10,808 nt of DNA from an uncultured Sphingopyxis sp. (GTDB lineage Bacteria; Pseudomonadota; Alphaproteobacteria; Sphingomonadales; Sphingomonadaceae): the NCBI GenBank assembly GCA_937957805.1, contig CALFXW010000026.1, positions 1-10,808 of the forward strand, given 5' to 3'. The notes under the pieces are model-generated. The model made no database searches. It had not been told where the DNA came from and saw only the letters and a program-made list of their open reading frames with translations. Position numbers and translations under genes: made by a program. Below, in pieces: positions 1-6,830 of the stretch (the first letter of the stretch is position 1; each line of letters begins with the position of its first letter).

Positions 1-378
1 CGGCTTGCCGCTGCCCAGCTCGATGCACACCAGATCCCAGCGGCCGCGCAAAAGGGTGGCCTGGTCGCTGTTGCGGATCAGCTGGAAGCGCCGCTCCATA
101 GTCAGCTTGCCGTCGCTGGCCACCAGCCAGGTGCCCAGGGTGAGCGCGTCTCCCAGAACCGAAGGCAGCAGGTAGTCGTATTCGCTGCGGCGGATGGCCA
201 TGGCGCGGTTCAGGCGGTGGTAGTCGTGCAGGTCCAGGCCCAGGGCCTGCGAATGTGCCCAGGCGACCCTTTCGCACCACTGCACGTACACGGCGTTGTT
301 GGTGTGGTTCAGGCCGTCGATGTCACCGGACTGTGGGGTGAGTTCAAGGGTGAAAGGCTGCGCAAGATCCCAGGGCAT
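1..378 (-). CDS. Acyl-CoA thioesterase, 4HBT/YbgC-like hotdog fold (partial, C-terminus beyond left edge)
   Basis: The gene reads from an ATG at 376-378 to the left edge without a stop, giving 126 residues. An in-frame stop lies upstream at 415-417 with no other good start between. Residues 19-38 carry the hotdog signature: Asp19 and Asp21, then HTNNAVY with the usual Asn pair, then the W-C-E block, as in 4-hydroxybenzoyl-CoA/YbgC-type thioesterases that hydrolyse acyl-CoA esters. Family members are usually about 130-170 residues, so little is missing. The substrate cannot be read from the sequence. It lies 71 bases downstream of the FGE-like fragment on the same strand, with a small palindrome between. 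Codon choice (CTG, GTG and AAC prevail) matches that fragment rather than the genes further right, so I place it with the foreign-looking left end. No strong Shine-Dalgarno is visible. Confidence 0.85.
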   Translation of the reverse strand, partial: MPWDLAQPFTLELTPQSGDIDGLNHTNNAVYVQWCERVAWAHSQALGLDLHDYHRLNRAMAIRRSEYDYLLPSVLGDALTLGTWLVASDGKLTMERRFQLIRNSDQATLLRGRWDLVCIELGSGKP

Positions 379-412
379 GGCGGGATTGTCGCCGCCCTGG
401 GTGCGGGCTGGG

Positions 413-428
413 TGTCAAAGGCTTGACA
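413..428. repeat. Perfect inverted repeat TGTCAA-N4-TTGACA between two genes
   Basis: Two 6-base arms (413-418 and 423-428) are perfect reverse complements around the 4-base spacer AGGC. The element lies in the 71-base gap between the FGE-like stop codon (450) and the thioesterase ATG (378). No T-run follows on the minus strand, so it does not look like an intrinsic terminator. The symmetry and length would suit a dimeric regulator's operator for the thioesterase gene. No regulator can be named from sequence alone, and 6-base arms can arise by chance. Confidence 0.4.
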
Positions 429-449
429 GTGGCGCGGCCGGCTGCGGCG

Positions 450-827
450 TCACTCGCGCAGCAGCCGTATGCCCACCAGCGTGTAGCGGGTGCTGGGGTC
501 GTTCCAGTTGCGGAAACTGCAGCGCGCATAGAACGGCCAGGTGTGCCAGGAGCCGCCCCGGCGCACGCGCACCGTGCCCTGTGCCGGGCCTTGGGGGTCC
601 TTGCGCGGGGAGTGGGCGTAGTAGTCGTCGCCATGCCAGTCAGACACCCATTCCCACACATTGCCCAGCATGTCCTGCACCCCCCAGGCGTTGGGTGCAT
701 GGCTGCCCACGGGTGCGGTGAAGGCGTGCCCGTCGCTGCCTGTCAGGGCGTGCTGGCTCCAGCGCGGCCAGTAGGGGGCCGCGTCCTGGTCGAACAGGTT
801 GGCGTGCTGCACCAGCGCCTGTGGGTC
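450..827 (-). pseudogene. C-terminal fragment of a formylglycine-generating-enzyme-like (SUMF1/EgtB/PvdO) protein
   Basis: This is the tail of the frame that begins as rarA. It contains the family hallmarks MLGNVWEWVSDW, then a VRRGGSW block, and the closing FRN...VGIRL strand. Members include sulfatase-activating formylglycine generators, EgtB-like sulfoxide synthases and PvdO-like proteins, usually about 250-350 residues, so the N-terminal half is absent. The region aligning with the copper-binding Cys pair of true formylglycine generators has only one Cys (in ARCSFRN) and not the C-x4-C arrangement, so sulfatase activation is not supported. All seven valines from the PVG motif to the stop use GTG, against five of thirteen in the RarA part, which points to a different genomic origin. 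The upper boundary is approximate because the join lies somewhere in 807-827. Confidence 0.75.
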
Positions 828-1694
828 GGCCATGCCGACATCCTCCACCGCAAAACGGGTGATGCGCCTGAGGACATAGAGCGGGTCTTCCCCCGCCACC
901 AGCATCCGCGCCAGATAATATAGCGCGGCATCGACATCCGATCCGCGCATCGTCTTGTGCAGCGCGGAAATCAGGTTGAAATGGGCGTCCCTGTCCTTGT
1001 CATAAGCGGGCATCCGCTGCCCCAACAGCGCGGCGGTGGCGGCGGCATTCAGCGGTTCATCGCCATCGCCCAGCGCGATAAATATGGTTTCGGCCATGCC
1101 GATGAGGTTGCGCCCATCGCCCCCCGCCCGTTCGATCAGCATCGCGCGCGCGCCAGCGTCGATGGGCAGCGCGCGGCCCAATGTTTGCTCCGCCCGGTCG
1201 AGCAGCACGCCCAGCGCCGCTTCATCGAGCGGGCGCAGGATCAATGTTTGCGCGCGGCTCAGCATCGCGGCGTTCAGTTCAAAGCTGGGGTTCTGGGTCG
1301 TCGCCCCGACAAGGGTGATCGTCCCATCCTCCATCACCGGCAAAAATGCGTCGAGTTGCGCGAGGTTGAAACGATGTATCTCATCCACGAACAGCAGCAA
1401 CCGCTCCCCCAGCAACCCTTGGTCACGCGCTTCGGCAAACAGGCGCTTCAAATCTGCAACGCCCGAAAAAACTGCCGAAATCGCCTGAAAACGATAGCCC
1501 GCCGCATCGGCAAGCAGCCGCGCGATGCTGGTCTTGCCGCTGCCCGGCGGCCCCCACAGGATGATCGATGGCAGATGCCCGCTGGCGACAAAGCGCGTCA
1601 GGCTGCCTTCAGCGCCTGTGAGGTGCGGCTGACCGACGATATCCGCCAATGCCTGCGGCCGCAGCCGCTCGGCAAGCGGCATATCGTGGCTCAT
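450..1694 (-). CDS. rarA: Chimeric reading frame: RarA/MgsA AAA+ ATPase N-terminal two thirds joined in frame to an FGE-like C-terminus
   Basis: Residues 1 to about 290 are a replication-associated recombination protein A (RarA/MgsA/WRNIP1 family), a AAA+ ATPase acting at stalled replication forks. Visible motifs are Walker A GPPGSGKT (48-55), Walker B ending in DEIH (104-107), sensor 1 GATTQNP (130-136), a candidate arginine finger R147 in LSRAQ, and GDGRNLIG (192-199). RarA normally runs to about 430-450 residues. Here its C-terminal tetramerisation region is cut off near residue 290-296, and the frame continues as about 120 residues of an FGE-sulfatase-like domain to a TGA at 450-452 (414 residues in all). 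The start is the ATG at 1694, which forms an ATGA overlap with the upstream glycosyltransferase stop. A longer frame to 1853 exists, but its first 53 residues lie inside the glycosyltransferase gene and are Cys/Arg/Gly-rich. The RarA call is firm; that this fused protein exists in a cell is doubtful. Confidence 0.8.
   Translation of the reverse strand: MSHDMPLAERLRPQALADIVGQPHLTGAEGSLTRFVASGHLPSIILWGPPGSGKTSIARLLADAAGYRFQAISAVFSGVADLKRLFAEARDQGLLGERLLLFVDEIHRFNLAQLDAFLPVMEDGTITLVGATTQNPSFELNAAMLSRAQTLILRPLDEAALGVLLDRAEQTLGRALPIDAGARAMLIERAGGDGRNLIGMAETIFIALGDGDEPLNAAATAALLGQRMPAYDKDRDAHFNLISALHKTMRGSDVDAALYYLARMLVAGEDPLYVLRRITRFAVEDVGMADPQALVQHANLFDQDAAPYWPRWSQHALTGSDGHAFTAPVGSHAPNAWGVQDMLGNVWEWVSDWHGDDYYAHSPRKDPQGPAQGTVRVRRGGSWHTWPFYARCSFRNWNDPSTRYTLVGIRLLRE
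807..827. other. Probable chimeric junction between rarA and FGE-like sequence
   Basis: On the minus strand this stretch encodes DPQALVQ. The left half of the peptide suits RarA, where a conserved segment of type VEDxGxADPQAL is expected. The right half suits FGE-like proteins, where a WGDDP-type motif leads into the HAN/ANxxD segment. The true break could lie at any base in this interval. Such a short shared stretch is what an assembler overlap or a microhomology crossover would leave. Confidence 0.7.
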
Positions 1695-2848
1695 CGCGCA
1701 GTCACGCGGCAATATTCGTCGATCACCTTTTGGTTGATAATGTCCCAATGATAAGCGAGCGATGCCGCACGTCCCGCCGCACCCGCCGCCGCCAGCAGCG
1801 CCCGGTCGGCGGCATAAGCGGCAATCGCGTCGGCATAAGCGGATATGTCGCACGGGGCGATCAACCGGCCGCTGACGCCATCGTCAACCAAGGTGCGTGC
1901 GCCGGTGGCGTTTGCAGCAACCACGGGGACACCCGCCGCCATCGCCTCCAGCGTTACATTGCCAAAGGTTTCGGTGACGCTGGGGTTCAAAAATATGTCC
2001 ATGGCAGCCACCGCGCGGCCCAAATCATTCCCCGACTGGAATCCGGCAAAAATGACACCCGGCACATCGGCGGCAAAACTGTCGCGTGCCGGCCCGTCGC
2101 CAATCGCCAGCACCCGGTGGTGAACGCCGCGCCGGTTTAATTCGGCACAGACGGCGGCGAAAACATCCAGCCCCTTTTCGAGCACCAGACGGCCCAGAAA
2201 GCCGATAACCAGTTCGTCATCGGCGATGCCCAATTGCCGCCGCCAGCCATTGTCGCGCCGGTCGGGGTGGAAACGCGCATGGTCAACCCCGCGCGACCAG
2301 ACCGAAATTGGCCGTTCAATCCCCTGGCCCTCCAGCCGCTCCGCAATCTCTATCGACGGGGCGACCAGCGCATCGCAGCGATTGTAAAACCGCCGGAGCA
2401 ACGCGACCAGCGGCCCTTCCATAAAGCCCAAACCATAATAGGCAGGGTAGGTTTCAAACAAAGTATGCACCGACGCCAGCACCGGAATGCCCGCCGCGCG
2501 CGCCATGGTGAGCGCGCGATGGCCCAATATGTCGGGCGCGGACACATGGAAAATATTGGGGGCGAAGCGTTCAATATCCGCGCGCACCCGCCCCGGCAGC
2601 CCGCGCGCCAGCCTATATTCACCGCGACCAAAGGGCAGCGGAATGGCAGGGACATCGACCAGATCGCCGGTCGGGGCAAAGGCAGGCGTGGCGGTGGTCG
2701 GCGAATAAACGCGCACCGATGCTCCCTTGGCCAGCGCATAACCCGCCAGCCGGTTCAACGCCTGATTGGCCCCGTCGCGGACATAATTATAATTGCCGCT
2801 GAACATCGCGATGCGCAATTTGCTGGCAGGGGATGTTTGGGCAGTCAT
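1691..2848 (-). CDS. GT4-family glycosyltransferase (GT-B fold)
   Basis: The 385-residue product has a GT-B layout. An N-terminal acceptor domain opens with LRIAMFSGNYNYVRDGA. A C-terminal nucleotide-sugar domain carries GRLVLEKGLD (219-228), a GDGP loop near residue 250, and the retaining-type E-x7-E motif (E293 and E301 in ETFGNVTLE). The IWSRGVD-like block (VWSRGVDHARFHPDRR) resembles GT4 mannosyltransferases that use GDP-mannose on lipid acceptors; donor and acceptor are inference. The ATG at 2848 was chosen over an in-frame TTG at 2884 because homology begins after it and an AGG lies about 9 bases upstream. It starts 47 bases after corC and ends in an ATGA overlap with rarA, so it is probably co-transcribed with both. 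A role in envelope glycolipid or polysaccharide synthesis is likely. Confidence 0.88.
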   Translation of the reverse strand: MTAQTSPASKLRIAMFSGNYNYVRDGANQALNRLAGYALAKGASVRVYSPTTATPAFAPTGDLVDVPAIPLPFGRGEYRLARGLPGRVRADIERFAPNIFHVSAPDILGHRALTMARAAGIPVLASVHTLFETYPAYYGLGFMEGPLVALLRRFYNRCDALVAPSIEIAERLEGQGIERPISVWSRGVDHARFHPDRRDNGWRRQLGIADDELVIGFLGRLVLEKGLDVFAAVCAELNRRGVHHRVLAIGDGPARDSFAADVPGVIFAGFQSGNDLGRAVAAMDIFLNPSVTETFGNVTLEAMAAGVPVVAANATGARTLVDDGVSGRLIAPCDISAYADAIAAYAADRALLAAAGAAGRAASLAYHWDIINQKVIDEYCRVTAR

Positions 2849-2895
2849 AGTGCCGCGCCTAATGTCCTTTTTGCCGCAAGGCAATTGGGGCGGCG

Positions 2896-3804
2896 TTAAG
2901 GCTTTGTAGCAGGCGGGGTCAGCAACAGCCGCGCCACCCGTCGTTCATCGCCCGCCGTCACCGTCATCGTCCAGCCGCTGGGATGGGCAATCACCTCCCC
3001 CACCACGGGCACATGGCCAGCCAGCACAACGGCGAGCCCGCCCAAAGTATCGACATCATCATCCGCATCAATCAGCCGCGCATCCACCTCTGCCGCGACA
3101 TCGGTCAGTTCGGCGCGTGCATCCGCGTCCCACCCGCCGTCATCGCGCTGGTGAAGCAGGATTTCGGGCGCATCATCATATTCATCTTCGATATCACCGA
3201 CGATCTGTTCGACCAGATCCTCAATCGTCACCAGCCCTTCGGTGCCGCCATATTCGTCAAGCACAATGGCAAGATGGACGCGCGCTGCCTGCATTTCACC
3301 AAGCAGGCGTGATGCGGGCATTGACTGCGGCACGAACAATGGCTGGCGGATCAGCCCCTTTTTGTCGGAAATCTTGCCTGCGCGTTTGGCACCGCTCGCC
3401 ATCAGGCGGAACAGATCCTTGACGTGGAGCATGCCGACAACATTGTCGAGCGCGTCGCGATACACCGGCAGGCGCGAATGGTCGGCTTCTGAAAAAAGGG
3501 AAATGGCATCGGCCATGCTGGCGCTTTCGGCTATCGCCACAATGTCGGCACGCGGCACCGCCACATCATCGGCGGTCAGCGACCCAAAACGCAGCATGTT
3601 GCGCAGCATGTCGCGTTCGGCGCGCGCCAATGCCCCATCACCCCCTTCGGATTCGATGGCGGCGGCATCCTCCTCCGCCTCATCAATCGCATCGGCGATC
3701 TGTTCGCGCAGGCTGGGTTCGCTGCCAATGCCGATCAGCCGCGCCAGCCAGTGCCGCCAGCCGCCATTTGCCCTGCCCTCATCCCCTCTGGCGCTTGCCA
3801 TCAT
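2896..3804 (-). CDS. corC: CorC/HlyC-type CBS-domain protein
   Basis: The 302-residue protein has a highly acidic N-terminal segment (about 36-56), then a tandem CBS pair (about 80-140 and 150-205, with SRLPVYRDALDNVVGMLHVK and DEYGGTEGLVTIEDLVEQIV-like blocks) and a C-terminal CorC_HlyC/transporter-associated domain (about 220-295). No membrane segment is visible, so it is the soluble CorC type rather than the CNNM-like membrane type. CBS pairs bind adenine nucleotides; the family is linked to Mg2+/Co2+ efflux, mainly through context and homology. Start is ATG at 3804, forming an ATGA overlap with the ybeY stop; a second ATG follows immediately. The ybeY-corC pairing is conserved across proteobacteria and supports the call. 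Confidence 0.92.
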   Translation of the reverse strand: MMASARGDEGRANGGWRHWLARLIGIGSEPSLREQIADAIDEAEEDAAAIESEGGDGALARAERDMLRNMLRFGSLTADDVAVPRADIVAIAESASMADAISLFSEADHSRLPVYRDALDNVVGMLHVKDLFRLMASGAKRAGKISDKKGLIRQPLFVPQSMPASRLLGEMQAARVHLAIVLDEYGGTEGLVTIEDLVEQIVGDIEDEYDDAPEILLHQRDDGGWDADARAELTDVAAEVDARLIDADDDVDTLGGLAVVLAGHVPVVGEVIAHPSGWTMTVTAGDERRVARLLLTPPATKP

Positions 3805-4322
3805 CCCCCCCCTGCCGCGCGATAGGGGTCGGCGAACCCCAATGCCGCCATCGCGCGTATCTCACGCGCCTCCATATCCTCAGCCGCCGCATCCGCCACA
3901 TGGTCATAGCCCAAAAGATGGAGCAAGCCATGGATTATCAAATGGCTGGCATGCACGTTGATCGGCACCGTTTTTTCCGCCGCCTCGCGCGCGCAGGTTT
4001 CCTGCGCGAGGATGATGTCGCCCAGCAATATTTCCGGCCCCGCGCCCGCCAATTGGCTGATCGTCGCCAGATCATCGCCGTCAAGCTGGGGAAAGGACAA
4101 AACATTGGTCGGCGCATCCTTGCCCCGCCATTGCCGGTTCAATCCATGCACCGCCGCATCATCGGCGAGCTGCACTGCAACCTCGACCGTCCGTTCCCCC
4201 GTCGTCAGCGCGGCAAAGGGTGTTTCAGCCAATGCAGCGGCCAACGCATCATCGCACAATGTCTGCCAATCAACCGACGCGCCCCACAGGGGGCTGGATA
4301 TATGCACATCAGCTTCGATCAT
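3801..4322 (-). CDS. ybeY: Endoribonuclease YbeY
   Basis: The 173-residue product carries the family's metal-binding signature HGLLHLLGYDH at 131-141, with His131, His135 and His141 as zinc ligands. Upstream is the conserved block containing LNRQWRGKDAPTNVLSFP (61-78). YbeY is a single-strand endoribonuclease needed for 16S rRNA 3'-end maturation and ribosome quality control. It overlaps phoH by ATGA (4319-4322) and corC by ATGA (3801-3804), so translation of the three is probably coupled. The start is fixed by the overlap with the phoH stop. Length is near the family norm, with a short Gly/Ala-rich tail. Confidence 0.96.
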   Translation of the reverse strand: MIEADVHISSPLWGASVDWQTLCDDALAAALAETPFAALTTGERTVEVAVQLADDAAVHGLNRQWRGKDAPTNVLSFPQLDGDDLATISQLAGAGPEILLGDIILAQETCAREAAEKTVPINVHASHLIIHGLLHLLGYDHVADAAAEDMEAREIRAMAALGFADPYRAAGGG

Positions 4323-5323
4323 GCGCGCGGCGCATCCGGCCCTTCATAGGCATCGACAATCCGCCCGACGATGGGGTGGCGGACAACATCGGCGCTGGTG
4401 AAGCGCACCACCGACATGCCATCGACATGTTCGAGCCGCGCGACCGCATCCGCCAGCCCCGACGTGCCCGGTGCGGGCAAATCGACCTGTTTGGGGTCGC
4501 CGCACACCACCATCCGACTGTTCATGCCGAAACGGGTCAGGAACATCTTCATCTGCGGCACCGTTGTATTCTGCGCCTCATCCAAAATGATGAAGGCATC
4601 CGCCAGCGTGCGTCCGCGCATAAAGGCAAGCGGTGCCACCTCTATCTCCCCGCTCGCCAAACGTCGTTCGACCTGTTCGGCGGGCAGACAGTCATAAAGC
4701 GCGTCATAAAGCGGGCGCAGATAGGGATCGACCTTTTCCTTCATGTCGCCGGGCAAAAAGCCCAGCCTTTCGCCCGCTTCGACCGCCGGGCGCGACAATA
4801 TCAGCCGCTGCACCGACCCTGTGATCAACTGGCTGACCGCCTGCGCGACGGCGAGATAGGTTTTGCCGGTGCCCGCCGGGCCAAGCGCAAAGATGATGTC
4901 ACGGCGCGCCAGTTCGGTCATATATTGCGTCTGCATGACGCTGCGCGGGACGATCGTTTTCTTGCGCGTGCGGATCATGATTGTCGGCGCGGCTTGATCT
5001 TCCTGCCGGATGATACCGTCGAGCGCGGGTTCGGCGGCCATGGCGATTGCAGCGTCGATCAGGCCGGTATCCACATCCTCCCCCCGCTGGATGCGGCGGT
5101 AAAGCTGGTGCAACACGTCGCGCGCCATGGCGACATTTTCGGCGGGCCCATCGACCCCCACTTTGTCACCGCGCGCGGTGATATAGACACCCAGACGGTT
5201 TTCGATGGCGACAAGATTTTGGTCAAATTGCCCGAAAAGCTGCGGCAATAATTGCGGGCGGTCGAAATGCATTTCGGTCCGGCTATGCTCGCCCGAACGG
5301 GCAGGTGCGCTTTTACGGCTCAT
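4319..5323 (-). CDS. phoH: PhoH-like ATPase (YbeZ type)
   Basis: The 334-residue protein has a KH-like N-terminal part (about 20-80, with a VGVDGPAE-type segment) and a PhoH P-loop ATPase domain. That domain contains Walker A GPAGTGKT (148-155), the SRPAVEAGERLGFLPGD block (177-193), Walker B FIILDEAQN (244-252), and the CGDPKQVDLP sensor region. Members are RNA-associated ATPases that work with YbeY; the phosphate-starvation name is historical. Start ATG at 5321-5323 is preceded by AGGA five bases upstream, the clearest ribosome binding site in this part of the window. It lies 75 bases downstream of miaB and overlaps ybeY by four bases. Confidence 0.95.
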   Translation of the reverse strand: MSRKSAPARSGEHSRTEMHFDRPQLLPQLFGQFDQNLVAIENRLGVYITARGDKVGVDGPAENVAMARDVLHQLYRRIQRGEDVDTGLIDAAIAMAAEPALDGIIRQEDQAAPTIMIRTRKKTIVPRSVMQTQYMTELARRDIIFALGPAGTGKTYLAVAQAVSQLITGSVQRLILSRPAVEAGERLGFLPGDMKEKVDPYLRPLYDALYDCLPAEQVERRLASGEIEVAPLAFMRGRTLADAFIILDEAQNTTVPQMKMFLTRFGMNSRMVVCGDPKQVDLPAPGTSGLADAVARLEHVDGMSVVRFTSADVVRHPIVGRIVDAYEGPDAPRA

Positions 5324-5389
5324 CGGGTTCCTAAAATGGGCGATGGCGGCACAGAATCATGCCGTAATCGGGACATGCCGATATTGCCC

Positions 5390-5405
5390 GCTATTCGGCT
5401 ATTCG
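5390..5405. repeat. Perfect 8-bp tandem duplication at the miaB stop codon
   Basis: GCTATTCG occurs twice back to back on the plus strand. On the coding strand the right-hand copy contains the last codon and TAG stop of miaB, and the left-hand copy is the first sequence after it. It looks like a small slippage duplication. No function is suggested. Confidence 0.6.
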
Positions 5406-6745
5406 ACAAGCCGCCCCGACAGGCTGGCTGGCCCCGCAGCGATGATATCAACCTCCACCATGTCGCCGATGGCGCAGGTGCCGTCGAGGTGTAGCGATTG
5501 CAGCCATGGCGTCTTGCCCAGCAACTGCCCCGCCTTGCGCCCTTGGCGTTCGAGCAACACCTTTGTCCGCCGACCCACACTGGCCTGATTAAAGGCAAAT
5601 TGGTCACGTTGCAGCGCGGCCTGCAAGCGTTGCAGCCGTTCGTCCATCACTTCGCCGGCAATCTGGTCTGCCATGTCCGCCGCCGGGGTGCCGGGGCGCG
5701 GGCTATATTTGAAACTAAACGCCTGTGCGTAGCGCACTTCGTCGATCAATTGCAGCGTCTGGGTAAAATCCACCTCGCTCTCGCCGGGAAAGCCGACGAT
5801 GAAATCGCCCGAAATGGCGATGCCGGGGCGCGCCGCGCGCACCCGTTCGATGATGCGCAGATAGGATTCGCGGCTGTGGCTGCGGTTCATCGCCTTGAGG
5901 ATGCGCTCACTCCCCGCCTGAACCGGCAGGTGGAGGAAGGGCATCAGCTTTTCCACCTCGCCATGCGCGGCGATGAGCGCGTCGGTCATGTCATTGGGGT
6001 GGCTGGTGGTGTAACGTATGCGTTCCAGACCGCTGATGGTCGCCAAATGGCGGATGAGGCCGTCCAGCCCGCAGCCCTGCCCCTTGCCATTTTCGCCCGT
6101 CCATGCGTTGACATTTTGGCCCAGCAGCGTGATTTCCACCGCACCAGCGGCGACCAGATTTTCCGCCTCTGATATTATGGCGGCAAAGCTGCGGCTAACC
6201 TCCGCCCCGCGCGTATAGGGGACGACGCAATAGGTGCAAAATTTATCGCACCCCTCTTGCACCGTTAAAAAGGCGCTCGGCGCGACTTTTTTGCGCACCG
6301 GCAACGCAGTAAATTTGGACTGCGCGGGCATGTCGGTGTCAATCGCCGTCTTGCCGCTGAGTGCGCTGTCCACCAGCGTTGGCAGATTATGATATGCCTG
6401 TGGCCCAACCACGATATCAACGCCGTTGCGCCGCGCGATTTCCGCCCCTTGCGCCTGTGCGACGCAGCCCGCCACCGCGACCATCGGGCGACTGCCATCA
6501 TCGCGCAACAGGCGGCCAATGTCGGAATAGACTTTCTCGGTCGCCTTCTCGCGGATGTGACAGGTGTTGAGCACCACCAGATCGGCATCTGCTGCGCTGT
6601 CGGCCAGCGCCATGCCGTCCGCCACCAGCAATTCGGTCATACGTTCGCCGTCATAGACATTCATCTGACAGCCAAAGCTTTTGACATGCACCCGCTGCGG
6701 GCGCCGCCCATGGTATTTTCCGCCGATTACATCACCCTTGCGCAT
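5399..6745 (-). CDS. miaB: tRNA-2-methylthio-N6-dimethylallyladenosine synthase MiaB
   Basis: The product (448 residues from the ATG at 6745) is a radical-SAM methylthiotransferase that converts i6A37 to ms2i6A37 in tRNAs reading UNN codons. The N-terminal UPF0004 domain supplies Cys26 (SFGCQMN), Cys62 (NTCHIRE) and Cys94 (AGCVAQ) for the auxiliary 4Fe-4S cluster. The radical-SAM motif C-x3-C-x2-C is at Cys166, 170 and 173, and the last ~65 residues form the TRAM RNA-binding domain. An in-frame TTG at 6781 would add 12 residues; the ATG was preferred because it gives a normal length and the extra residues look unlike the family. No strong Shine-Dalgarno is seen. The 85 bases separating it from plsC hold nothing clear, so it may be read through from fur. 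Confidence 0.95.
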   Translation of the reverse strand: MRKGDVIGGKYHGRRPQRVHVKSFGCQMNVYDGERMTELLVADGMALADSAADADLVVLNTCHIREKATEKVYSDIGRLLRDDGSRPMVAVAGCVAQAQGAEIARRNGVDIVVGPQAYHNLPTLVDSALSGKTAIDTDMPAQSKFTALPVRKKVAPSAFLTVQEGCDKFCTYCVVPYTRGAEVSRSFAAIISEAENLVAAGAVEITLLGQNVNAWTGENGKGQGCGLDGLIRHLATISGLERIRYTTSHPNDMTDALIAAHGEVEKLMPFLHLPVQAGSERILKAMNRSHSRESYLRIIERVRAARPGIAISGDFIVGFPGESEVDFTQTLQLIDEVRYAQAFSFKYSPRPGTPAADMADQIAGEVMDERLQRLQAALQRDQFAFNQASVGRRTKVLLERQGRKAGQLLGKTPWLQSLHLDGTCAIGDMVEVDIIAAGPASLSGRLVE

Positions 6746-6830
6746 GATTGGCGCGATTAGCCATATGCCCGCCAGATGCAAGGGGCGGCAGTGATTTGCA
6801 CCTTATCATCGGCGCCCTAGTCACACCGCC

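Noticed and set aside
450..1694. A genuine new RarA-FGE fusion system (DNA repair coupled to protein modification)
   Set aside because: The join cuts both domains in the middle of their folds, codon use changes at the same place, and a shared short segment sits at the break; this fits a chimera better than an evolved fusion.
957..1751. Plus-strand open frame antisense to rarA
   Set aside because: The RarA motifs on the other strand are unmistakable; the antisense product has no recognisable domain and no good ribosome binding site.
1695..1853. N-terminal extension of the rarA frame
   Set aside because: It lies inside the glycosyltransferase coding region and encodes a Cys/Arg/Gly-rich stretch unlike RarA; the ATG at 1694 has the ATGA overlap and the family-like N-terminus.
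2871..2885. TTGCC-N4-GGCAA hairpin between corC and the glycosyltransferase as a terminator
   Set aside because: On the minus (transcribed) strand it is followed by A residues, not a T-run, so it does not fit an intrinsic terminator; the 5-bp stem is also short.
4220..5251. Long open frame on the plus strand (343 codons) antisense to ybeY/phoH
   Set aside because: It mirrors the strongly conserved PhoH and YbeY frames, is rich in His, Arg and Gln as expected of antisense high-GC DNA, and resembles no family I recognise.
6746..6830. Possible separate promoter for miaB
   Set aside because: No -35/-10 pair with acceptable hexamers and spacing was found in these 85 bases.
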